A stretch of 64,000 nucleotides of DNA from the NCBI RefSeq assembly GCF_004348895.1, contig NZ_RRZK01000024.1, positions 79,164 through 143,163 of the forward strand, read 5' to 3'. The stretch is from Pseudomonas vancouverensis. GTDB lineage: Bacteria; Pseudomonadota; Gammaproteobacteria; Pseudomonadales; Pseudomonadaceae. The translations under genes and the position numbers were made by a program. The notes below the pieces were generated by a model that was not told where the DNA came from, did not search any database, and worked only from the letters and a program-made list of their open reading frames with translations. This document shows, piece by piece, positions 50,729-58,683 of this stretch; positions within the stretch are counted from its first letter, which is position 1, and each line of letters begins with the position of its first letter.

Positions 50729-51395
50729 TGCGGCTCTCCAGCACGTAACCCATGCCACGAATGGTGTGCAGCAGTTTCTCCTCGAAAGGCCCGTCGAGCT
50801 TGGCGCGCAGGCGTTTGATCGCGACCTCGACCACATTGGCGTCGCTGTCGAAATTGATGTCCCAGACCATCTCGGCGATGGCGGTTTTCGAGAGGATTTC
50901 ACCCTGACGTCGAGCCAGCACGCTGAGCAGCGAAAACTCCTTGGCGGTCAGGTCCAGGCGTGCGCCGCCACGGGTGGCCTTGCGGCTGATCAGGTCGATC
51001 CACAGGTCGGCAATGCTTACCTGAACCGGCTCATGGCCGCCGCTGCGCCGGGTCAGCGCTTGCAGGCGCGCCACCAGCTCAAGGAATGAAAAAGGCTTGC
51101 CCAGGTAATCGTCGGCACCGTCACGCAGGCCCCTGATGCGGTCTTCGACCCGCTCCCGCGCGGTGAGCATGATCACCGGCGTCTGCTTGCGCGCACGCAA
51201 CGCACGCAGCACGCCGAAGCCGTCGAGGCCCGGCAGCATGACGTCGAGCACGATCACCGCGTAGTCGTTTTCCAGCGCCAGGTGCAGGCCCTCGACGCCG
51301 TCCCGGGCGAGGTCCACGGTGTAACCCTGTTCCGTCAGACCGCGGTGCAGGTAATCCGCGGTTTTTTCCTCGTCTTCGATAATCAGAACGCGCAT
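50718..51395 (-). CDS. OmpR-family response regulator
   Basis: 225 residues. Receiver domain with phospho-acceptor Asp51 in VLDVMLPGLDG, Lys100 in DYLGKPFS, and an acidic cluster IIEDEE at the start. C-terminal winged helix ends in VEVAIKRLRAKLDGPFEEKLLHTIRG-type sequence (CzcR/CopR group). It lies 9 bp after the RND gene and overlaps the kinase gene, so the pump and its regulator form one unit. Confidence 0.92.
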   Translation of the reverse strand: MRVLIIEDEEKTADYLHRGLTEQGYTVDLARDGVEGLHLALENDYAVIVLDVMLPGLDGFGVLRALRARKQTPVIMLTARERVEDRIRGLRDGADDYLGKPFSFLELVARLQALTRRSGGHEPVQVSIADLWIDLISRKATRGGARLDLTAKEFSLLSVLARRQGEILSKTAIAEMVWDINFDSDANVVEVAIKRLRAKLDGPFEEKLLHTIRGMGYVLESRSVQ

Positions 51396-51404
51396 GACCC
51401 TGCC

Positions 51405-54400
51405 TCAGTCTGTGGTCGCCAGCGCCGGTGCCGGCGAAGCTGCTGGTGGGAGAGGGTGCCGATGAAATAACCGCTCCAGCCATAAGTATATGACCGGCGT
51501 GGTGAACAGCGTCAGCGCCTGGCTCACCAGCAAGCCGCCGACCACCGCGATGCCCAACGGCTGGCGCAACTCGGCGCCGGTGCCATAGCCGAGCATCAGC
51601 GGCAGGGCGCCGAGCAGGGCGGCGAGGGTGGTCATGATGATCGGCCGGAACCGCGTGATACAGGCCTTGAAGATCGCCTCTTCTGGCGACAGGCCGCCAT
51701 GGCGCTGCGCCTCGAGGGCGAAGTCGATCATCAGGATGCCGTTTTTCTTGACGATACCGATCAGCAGCACCAACCCGATCAGAGCCATGATCGAAAAGTC
51801 CTGGCCGCAGATCCATAGCATGATCACCGCGCCAAGACCGGCCGAAGGCAAGGTCGAGATGATCGTCAGCGGATGCACGAAGCTCTCGTAGAGCACGCCC
51901 AGAATGATGTACACCGCCACCAGTGCCGCCAGAATCAGCCATGGCTGGCTGGCCAGCGAACTCTGGAACGCCTGGGCCGCACCCTGGAAGTTGCCGCTGA
52001 TGGCCGCGGGCATGCCGATGTCGACCTTGGCCTGGTTGAGCATGATCACCGCATCGCCCAAGGCCACGCCCGGGGCGAGGTTGAACGACAGGTTGGCCGC
52101 CGGGAACATGCCGTCATGGGCAATGGACAGCGGGCCGACGGTCGGCGCATCGAATTTGGCCAGGGCTGACAGCGGCACCATTTCTCCGCTCAGGGGCGAG
52201 CGCAGGTAGAAGTAGTTGAGGCTTTCCGCCTTGCCACGCTGTTTGGTGTCCAGTTCCAGAATCACGTTGTACTGGTTGATCTGGGTCTGGAATTCGTTGA
52301 TCTGCCGTTGGCCGAAGGCATCGTACAGCGCTTCATCGACGTCGCTGGCGGTCAGGCCGAAACGTGCCGCGGCGCTGCGGTCGATGCTGATGTGGGTGAT
52401 GCTGCCGCCCAGTTGCAGGTCGTTGGATATGTCGCGGAACGCCGGGTTGGTGCGCAGTTTTTCCGTGAGGCGCTGGGTCCAGGTGCTGAGTGTCGCGCCG
52501 TCGTTGCTCTTGATCACGTACTGGTATTGCGCCCGGCTCGGGCCGGAACTCAAGTTGATGTCCTGCCCGGCGCGCAGGTAGAGGACGATGCCGGGGACCT
52601 TCATCAGCTTCGGTCGGATCCGGTCAATGAACTCGCTGGCCGACACGTCGCGATCACCCCGGGGTTTCAGGGCAATCCAGAAGCGCCCGTTGGCGATGGT
52701 CTGGTTGCTGCCTGACACACCGACCGAATGGGAGAACGCCTGCACGGCAGGGTCGGCGGCGACGATTTCGGCCATTTCCAGGTGTTTTTTCACCATGTCG
52801 CTGTAGGAAATATCTGCAGCAGCTTCGGTGGTACCGAGGACAAAACCGGTGTCCTGGATCGGGAAGAATCCCTTGGGGATAAAGATGTAACCGGCAATCG
52901 CCAGACCGAGGGACAGGCCGAAGACCCCGATCATCAGCTTCTGGTGGGCGAGGGCGCGGCGCAGGCCCTTTTCATACAAGGCCAGCAAACGTTCGCCAAA
53001 GCCCGGTTTGGCGTGGGCGTGATGCACCGGTGCCTTCATGAACAGCGCGGCCAGGGTCGGCGCCAGGGTCAGGGACACCACCACCGAAATCATGATGGTG
53101 GAAGTGGCGGTCAGGGCGAACTCCTTGAACAGCCGCCCGACCACGCCGCCCATGAACAGCAACGGGATGAACGCCGCCACCAGCGAAAAACTGATCGACA
53201 CCACGGTGAAGCCAATCTCGCCCGCACCCTTGATCGCCGCTTCGCGCATGCCGTCGCCGGCTTCCAAATGGCGGTGGATGTTCTCCACCACCACAATCGC
53301 ATCGTCGACCACAAAGCCCACGGCCACCACAATCGCCACCAGGGTCAAGTTGTTCAGGCTGAAGCCCATGATGTACATCAGGGCGAAACTGGCGGTCAGC
53401 GAGACGCCGAGTACCGCCGAGACGATCAGCGTGGCCGACAGCTGGCGCAGGAACAGCGCCATCACCGCCACCACCAGCATGATCGCGATCAGCAGGGTGA
53501 TTTCCACTTCATGCAACGACGCACGAATGGTCTGGGTCCGGTCGATCAGCACCTTGACCTGGACTGAGGCCGGCAGCATGGCCTCCAGTGCCGGCAAGGC
53601 TGCCTGGATGCGATCCACGGTCTCGACAATGTTGGCGCCGGGTTGCCGGGAAATCACCAGGTTCACCCCGGGTCGATCGCCGGACCAGGCTTGCACGTAG
53701 GCATCTTCCGAACCGTTGACGACTTTGGCGACATCGCGCAGATGAACCGGGGCGCCGTCCTTGTAGGAAACGATGAGTTGGCTGTATTCCTCGGGGTGGA
53801 ACAACTGGTCGTTGGTCGACAGCGTGGAAATGCTCGATTCGCCGTACAGCGCGCCTTTGGCCAGGTTGAGGCTGGTCTGCTGGATCGCCAGGCGAATATC
53901 GGCCAGCGTCAGGCCGATGGCCGCCAGTTTGTCGGCAGAGGCTTGTACGCGGATGGCCGGACGTTGCTGACCGGTGATGTTGATCTGGCCGACGCCGTCG
54001 ATCTGGCTGATCTGACGCGACAGCAGGGTTTCCACCAGGTCGCTGAGTTCGGTGCCGGGCATCTGCGTCGAGCTGACACTGAGGATCAGCACCGGGCTGT
54101 CGGCCGGGTTGACCTTTTTCCAGGTTGGCAGCGTCGGCATGTCCTTGGGCAGCTTGCCGGCGGCGGTGTTGATCGCCGCCTGGACTTCCTGGGCGGCCGT
54201 GTCGATGCTTTTATCGAGGGTGAACTGCAAGGTCAACAGGCTGGAGCCCAAGGCACTGCTGGAGGTCATCTGGGTCATGCCGGGGATGGCGCTGAACTGC
54301 ACCTCAAGCGGCGTGGCCACGGACGATGCCATGGTGTCGGGGCTGGCGCCGGGCAATTGTGCCGACACCTGAATGGTCGGGAATTCTGCCTCGGGCAGTG

Positions 54401-54518
54401 GCGCAATCGGCAGCCGTGGGAAAGCAATGACGCCCAGCAGCACCAGGGCGAACGTCAGCAGAATGGTGGCCACCGGGCGGTCGATGCACCAGGCCGAAAC
54501 CGAGCCCTGGCCCTTCAT
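51405..54518 (-). CDS. RND multidrug efflux permease (MdtB/MdtC-like)
   Basis: 1037 residues, the normal HAE1-type length. N-terminus FIDRP-like variant CIDRPVATILLTFALVLLG; large periplasmic loops; the proton-relay helix contains VGFVVDDAIVVVENIHRH with the paired Asp residues. Twelve membrane helices are expected. The closest layout is the MdtBC branch rather than metal (CzcA) pumps, despite the metal-type kinase. It overlaps the adaptor gene by four bases. No outer-membrane channel is in this operon. Confidence 0.93.
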   Translation of the reverse strand: MKGQGSVSAWCIDRPVATILLTFALVLLGVIAFPRLPIAPLPEAEFPTIQVSAQLPGASPDTMASSVATPLEVQFSAIPGMTQMTSSSALGSSLLTLQFTLDKSIDTAAQEVQAAINTAAGKLPKDMPTLPTWKKVNPADSPVLILSVSSTQMPGTELSDLVETLLSRQISQIDGVGQINITGQQRPAIRVQASADKLAAIGLTLADIRLAIQQTSLNLAKGALYGESSISTLSTNDQLFHPEEYSQLIVSYKDGAPVHLRDVAKVVNGSEDAYVQAWSGDRPGVNLVISRQPGANIVETVDRIQAALPALEAMLPASVQVKVLIDRTQTIRASLHEVEITLLIAIMLVVAVMALFLRQLSATLIVSAVLGVSLTASFALMYIMGFSLNNLTLVAIVVAVGFVVDDAIVVVENIHRHLEAGDGMREAAIKGAGEIGFTVVSISFSLVAAFIPLLFMGGVVGRLFKEFALTATSTIMISVVVSLTLAPTLAALFMKAPVHHAHAKPGFGERLLALYEKGLRRALAHQKLMIGVFGLSLGLAIAGYIFIPKGFFPIQDTGFVLGTTEAAADISYSDMVKKHLEMAEIVAADPAVQAFSHSVGVSGSNQTIANGRFWIALKPRGDRDVSASEFIDRIRPKLMKVPGIVLYLRAGQDINLSSGPSRAQYQYVIKSNDGATLSTWTQRLTEKLRTNPAFRDISNDLQLGGSITHISIDRSAAARFGLTASDVDEALYDAFGQRQINEFQTQINQYNVILELDTKQRGKAESLNYFYLRSPLSGEMVPLSALAKFDAPTVGPLSIAHDGMFPAANLSFNLAPGVALGDAVIMLNQAKVDIGMPAAISGNFQGAAQAFQSSLASQPWLILAALVAVYIILGVLYESFVHPLTIISTLPSAGLGAVIMLWICGQDFSIMALIGLVLLIGIVKKNGILMIDFALEAQRHGGLSPEEAIFKACITRFRPIIMTTLAALLGALPLMLGYGTGAELRQPLGIAVVGGLLVSQALTLFTTPVIYLWLERLFHRHPLPPAASPAPALATTD

Positions 54519-55675
54519 CGCGGCGACTCCGTTTGCACCACTTGCGGTGGATCCGTCAGCACCTGCACCGTCGAGCCCGGTTTGAGACGCGACTGGCCGT
54601 CACTGACCAGTTGATCGCCGGCTTTCACGCCTTTGATGATGTCCTGGCCGCTGCCCTGATAAACCATCTGCACCTGCACGGCTTCGACCTTGTCGCCATT
54701 GACCCGGTAGACGAAGTGTTGATCGAGGCCGCGTTGTACGACGGTCGGCGGCACCACCAGCGCACCTTTCTCCAGGGCTGTCTGAATCTTTACCGTCACC
54801 AGCAGGCCCGGCCAGAGTTTCTGCCCGGCGTTGTCGAATTCGGCCTTGGCGCGGATGGTGCCGGTGTTGGCGTTGATCTGGTTGTCGATCAGGGTCAGGT
54901 GACCTTCGCCCAGCAGGTTGCCGGTTTCGCCGTCGGTGTCGGCGCCGATGTAGGCCTTGACCTGGGCGCGCTGCGGATCGCTGATCAGGCCCTGCAGGGT
55001 TGGCAGCATTTGCTGTGGCAGGGAAAACTCCACGGCTATCGGGTCGATCTGGGTCACGGTGAACAAGCCTTGGGCGTCAGCCATGCGCAGGAAGTTGCCC
55101 TCGTCGACCGTGCGAATACCGACGCGGCCGCTGACCGGTGAACGAATCTGCGTGTAGGAAAGCTGCACCTGAGCCGAGTCAATCGAGGCCTGATTACCCT
55201 GGGCGGTGGCCTTGAGCTGATTGACCAGTGCCTGTTGCTGGTCGTAGGTCTGTTTCGACACACCGTCGTCGACACTCAACAGTTTGTAGCGCTTGAGGTT
55301 GACCAACGCCACTTGCAGTTGCGCCTGGCTTTCGCCCAGCTGGGCACGGGCCTGGTCGAGACTGGCGCGGATCGAGCGGTCGTCGATGGTCGCCAGCAGG
55401 TCGCCGGCTTTGACCAGTTGCCCTTCCTTGACCAGGATTTTGGTGAGGATCCCGTCGATTTGCGGGCGAACCACCACGCTGTGCAAGGACAACACCGAGC
55501 CGATGCCGCTGACGTAGCGCGGCACGTCTTTTTCGGCGACGGCCACCACTCGCACCGGGATGGCGGTAGGCGTGGCGAGTTTGGCTTTGGCTGGTTTGGT
55601 GGCATACCACAGGCCCAGCGCTGCCAGGACGATCAAAAGGGCGACGAGCAGGACGGGTTTGGTCTGGATTCGCAT
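54515..55675 (-). CDS. RND efflux periplasmic adaptor (MdtA/HlyD family)
   Basis: 386 residues from the ATG at 55675. N-terminal membrane anchor (VLLVALLIVLAALGLWYAT), lipoyl halves (VVRPQIDGILTKILVKEGQL), a helical hairpin (DQARAQLGESQAQL) and beta-barrel parts. Joins the RND pump to an outer-membrane channel. First gene of a four-gene unit (adaptor, pump, response regulator, kinase). A perfect inverted repeat lies about 80 bp upstream of its start. Confidence 0.92.
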   Translation of the reverse strand: MRIQTKPVLLVALLIVLAALGLWYATKPAKAKLATPTAIPVRVVAVAEKDVPRYVSGIGSVLSLHSVVVRPQIDGILTKILVKEGQLVKAGDLLATIDDRSIRASLDQARAQLGESQAQLQVALVNLKRYKLLSVDDGVSKQTYDQQQALVNQLKATAQGNQASIDSAQVQLSYTQIRSPVSGRVGIRTVDEGNFLRMADAQGLFTVTQIDPIAVEFSLPQQMLPTLQGLISDPQRAQVKAYIGADTDGETGNLLGEGHLTLIDNQINANTGTIRAKAEFDNAGQKLWPGLLVTVKIQTALEKGALVVPPTVVQRGLDQHFVYRVNGDKVEAVQVQMVYQGSGQDIIKGVKAGDQLVSDGQSRLKPGSTVQVLTDPPQVVQTESPR

Positions 55676-55754
55676 GCGAGTGAGACGCCGGGGCAAGAGG
55701 GTCGGTCGGTAGTGTCCTTTATAAACCTGTCTGATGGTCAGGAAGGTGACGGCT

Positions 55755-55774
55755 AACTGACGGCGCTGTCAGTT
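55755..55774. promoter_or_regulatory. Perfect inverted repeat upstream of the RND operon
   Basis: AACTGAC and GTCAGTT flank a 6-bp spacer (GGCGCT). It lies in the gap before the adaptor gene, about 80 bp from its ATG, and about 75 bp past the end of the LysR gene. Candidate operator for the operon's own response regulator or another factor; it could also fold as an RNA hairpin. Confidence 0.5.
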
Positions 55775-55850
55775 TGGTGTCGTTTGGGCGACCTGACGAT
55801 TGTGGCTGTACCGACACCCACAGGGGTTCAGCGAGTAAAAAGGATTTCCA

Positions 55851-56819
55851 TCAGTTCGCCAGCCGGGCCCCACCCAGGCTGCCACTCAATTCATAAGCCG
55901 CCAGTTCCGCCTGATGCGCCGCCAGCAATTCCGGCAACGAGCCACGCAGGTACTCGACCCAGGTCTTGATCTTCGCATCCAGGTACTGACGCGACGGGTA
56001 GATCGCATACAGGTTCAGCTCCTGCGAACGGTACTGGGGCATCACCCGCACCAGCGTGCCGTTACGCAGCCCGTCGATGGCCGCATACAACGGCAGCACT
56101 CCAACGCCCATGCCGCTGATGATCGCCGATTTCATCGCATCGGCTGAGTTCACCAGAAACGGTGAGCTGTTGATGGTGACCATTTCCTGGCCATCAGGGC
56201 CGTCAAAAGACCACTTCTCCAGGGGAATCACCGGGCTGACCAGGCGCAGGCAGGCGTGGTTGAGCAGGTCGCTGGGCTTCTGTGCGCAGCCGTTGGCTTT
56301 CACGTAGGCCGGTGAGGCGCAGACGATGCTGTAGGTGATGCCCAGGCGCTGGGAGACAAAACCCGAATCCGGCAGCTCGCGGGCGAGGACGATGGACACG
56401 TCGTAGCCTTCGTCGAGCAGGTCCGGCACGCGGTTGGCCATGGTCAGGTCGAAGGTCACGTCCGGGTGGGTCTTGCGGTAGCGGGCGATGGCGTCGATGA
56501 CGAAGTGCTGGCCGATACCGGTCATGGTGTGCACTTTCAATTGCCCGGCGGGGCGCGCGTGGGCGTCGCTGGCCTCGGCTTCGGCTTCTTCGACGTACGC
56601 CAGGATCTGCTCGCAACGCAGCAGATAGCGTTTACCGGCTTCGGTCAGCGCGATGCGTCGGGTGGTGCGGTTGAGCAGACGGGTTTGCAGGTGGGCTTCC
56701 AGGTTGGAGACCGCGCGCGAGACGTTGGCAGTGGTGGTGTCGAGTTGCACGGCGGCGGCGGTGAAACTGCCGGCTTCTGCCACGTAACTGAAGGCGCGCA
56801 TGTTTTGCAAGGTGTCCAT
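55851..56819 (-). CDS. LysR-family transcriptional regulator
   Basis: 322 residues. N-terminal winged HTH (MDTLQNMRAFSYVAEAGSFT, then TTTANVSRAVSNLE) and C-terminal PBP-like effector domain (LPLYAAIDGLRNGTLVRVMP). Divergent from the AaeXAB-like efflux set, so it is probably its regulator, like E. coli AaeR which answers to aromatic carboxylic acids. The inducer is not known here. Confidence 0.9.
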   Translation of the reverse strand: MDTLQNMRAFSYVAEAGSFTAAAVQLDTTTANVSRAVSNLEAHLQTRLLNRTTRRIALTEAGKRYLLRCEQILAYVEEAEAEASDAHARPAGQLKVHTMTGIGQHFVIDAIARYRKTHPDVTFDLTMANRVPDLLDEGYDVSIVLARELPDSGFVSQRLGITYSIVCASPAYVKANGCAQKPSDLLNHACLRLVSPVIPLEKWSFDGPDGQEMVTINSSPFLVNSADAMKSAIISGMGVGVLPLYAAIDGLRNGTLVRVMPQYRSQELNLYAIYPSRQYLDAKIKTWVEYLRGSLPELLAAHQAELAAYELSGSLGGARLAN

Positions 56820-56862
56820 GGGGTGCTCTCGGGTGCGATGGCAAATTGTGACACGAAGTTTC

Positions 56863-56879
56863 AGGGGCTGTGAGCCCCT
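56863..56879. promoter_or_regulatory. Inverted repeat between the LysR gene and the efflux set
   Basis: AGGGGCT, spacer GTG, AGCCCCT: 7-bp perfect arms in the divergent region, about 45 bp from the LysR start. It is a candidate operator but does not match the T-N11-A LysR box. Confidence 0.4.
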
Positions 56880-57001
56880 ACAAACGGATTATCGCGTTAA
56901 CGGTAACAAAGATTCACAGGAATCCCAGCTTATCGCCATTCAGGCCGCCCCATAGAATTGCCCAACTTCGAAATATCCCTCCATCTCAGGAATTTGCAGC
57001 A

Positions 57002-58501
57002 GTGCCGCGTCGCATCAGCAGAGCGCTTTCGCCGCTCAGTGTCTTGGCTTTAACCCTGGCTATCAGCGGCTGCATCGGAACCGGAGGTATTGCCCCACAG
57101 GGCAAGGCGCTGGAGGCCAATACACTGGCCACCGACGAAGCCATCCAGAGCGCGGCCCAGGATGCACACTGGCCCACCGCGCAATGGTGGCAGGCCTATG
57201 GCGATCCGCAACTGAACCGCTGGATCGACCTCGCCCTGCAAGGCAGTCCGACCATGGCCATGGCGGCGGCGCGGGTGCGTCAGGCCAAGTCCATGGCCGG
57301 TGTAGCGGAAGCGGCGGAGTCCCTGCAGATCAATGGCGACTCGACCCTCAAGCGTCACAACTGGCCGACCGATCAGTTCTACGGCCCCGGTGACCTGGCC
57401 AACAGCACCACCTGGGACAACAACGCCTCGCTCGGCTTCAGCTATGCCCTCGACCTGTGGGGCCGCGAGAGCAATGCCACCGAACGTGCGGTAGACATGG
57501 CGCACATGACGGTGGCCGAAGCGCGTCAGGCCCAGCTCGAATTGCAGAACAACATCGTGCGCGTCTACATCGAGCTGTCGCTGCATTACGCACAGCGCGA
57601 CATCGTAGAAGCGACCCTCAAGCAGCAACAGCAGATTCTCGAGCTGGCGCAAAAACGCCTGAACGGTGGCATCGGCACCCATTTCGAGGTCAGTGAGGCC
57701 GAGACGCCGTTACCGGAAACCCATCGGCAGATCGACGCGCTGGACGAAGAAATCGCCCTGAGCCGCAACCAACTGGCGGCACTGGCCGGCAAGGGACCGG
57801 GCGAGGGTGCGCAGTTGCAGCGGCCAACGCTGTCACTGGGCGCCGCATTGAAACTGCCTTCGGCCTTGCCCGCGCAATTGCTCGGCCAGCGCCCGGACGT
57901 GGTCGCCAGCCGCTGGCAGGTGGCGGCGCAGGCGCGGGGCATCGATGTCGCCCATGCCGGCTTCTACCCGAACGTCGATCTGGTCGGCAGCCTGGGCTAC
58001 ATGGCCACCGGTGGCGGCATGCTCGAGTTCCTTACCGGCAAGAAGCTCAACTACACGGTCGGCCCGGCGATCTCCCTGCCGATCTTCGACGGCGGGCGCT
58101 TGCGCTCGGAGCTGGGTGAAGCCTCGGCTGGTTACGACATCGCCGTCGCCCACTACAACCAGACCCTGGTCAATGCGCTGAAGAACATCTCTGACCAGTT
58201 GATCCGTCGCGAATCCATGGACAAGCAACAGGCCTTCGCCGCCGAGTCGGTGGCCACGGCGCAGAAGACTTACGACATCGCCATGATCGCCTATCAGCGC
58301 GGTTTGACCGATTACCTCAACGTGCTCAATGCCCAGACGCTGTTGTTCAAGCAGCAGCAAGTGCAGCAGCAGGTGCAGGCGGCGCGTTTGAGTGCGCACG
58401 CCGAGCTGGTGACGGCGTTGGGCGGTGGACTGGGTGCGGGCAACGACGTGCCGAAGGACAGCCAGACCCAGGCGCCGAAAACCCCGAGCCTTTTGCGGTG
58501 A
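57002..58501 (+). CDS. Outer-membrane efflux lipoprotein (NodT/OprM family)
   Basis: 499 residues from the GTG at 57002, which gives a normal lipoprotein signal (PRRISRALSPLSVLALTLAI with lipobox ISGC); upstream codons from 56870 do not fit. Two repeated OEP domains contain the long helices of TolC-type channels (DPQLNRWIDLALQGSPTMAM and HFEVSEAETPLPETHRQIDA). It forms the exit duct for the FUSC/HlyD pump encoded next. It is also the nearest channel gene to the RND operon across the LysR gene, so it might serve both. Confidence 0.9.
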   Translation: MPRRISRALSPLSVLALTLAISGCIGTGGIAPQGKALEANTLATDEAIQSAAQDAHWPTAQWWQAYGDPQLNRWIDLALQGSPTMAMAAARVRQAKSMAGVAEAAESLQINGDSTLKRHNWPTDQFYGPGDLANSTTWDNNASLGFSYALDLWGRESNATERAVDMAHMTVAEARQAQLELQNNIVRVYIELSLHYAQRDIVEATLKQQQQILELAQKRLNGGIGTHFEVSEAETPLPETHRQIDALDEEIALSRNQLAALAGKGPGEGAQLQRPTLSLGAALKLPSALPAQLLGQRPDVVASRWQVAAQARGIDVAHAGFYPNVDLVGSLGYMATGGGMLEFLTGKKLNYTVGPAISLPIFDGGRLRSELGEASAGYDIAVAHYNQTLVNALKNISDQLIRRESMDKQQAFAAESVATAQKTYDIAMIAYQRGLTDYLNVLNAQTLLFKQQQVQQQVQAARLSAHAELVTALGGGLGAGNDVPKDSQTQAPKTPSLLR

Positions 58502-58527
58502 CGACCATTTTCCAAACGCAGCTGAAT

Positions 58528-58642
58528 CTGTGGCGAGGGAGCTTGCTCCCGTTTGAGTGCGAAGCACTCACAAAACTCTGATGATTGAACAATTGATGGG
58601 GCCGCTTCGCAGCCCAGCGCGAGCAAGCTCGCTCGCCACAGG
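58528..58642. repeat. REPIN-like inverted REP pair inside the efflux gene set
   Basis: CTGTGGCGAGGGAGCTTGCT at the left and GCGAGCAAGCTCGCTCGCCA at the right are inverted copies about 115 bp apart. Two smaller palindromes lie between (GAGTGCGAAGCACTC and a GGGGCCGCTTCGCAGCCC-type stem). This fills the gap between the channel gene and the FUSC gene and may lower read-through or stabilise the upstream mRNA. Confidence 0.85.
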
Positions 58643-58683
58643 ATTTCCCTCGTAGTTGGTTATTACTAAATGAGCAGGATTAG

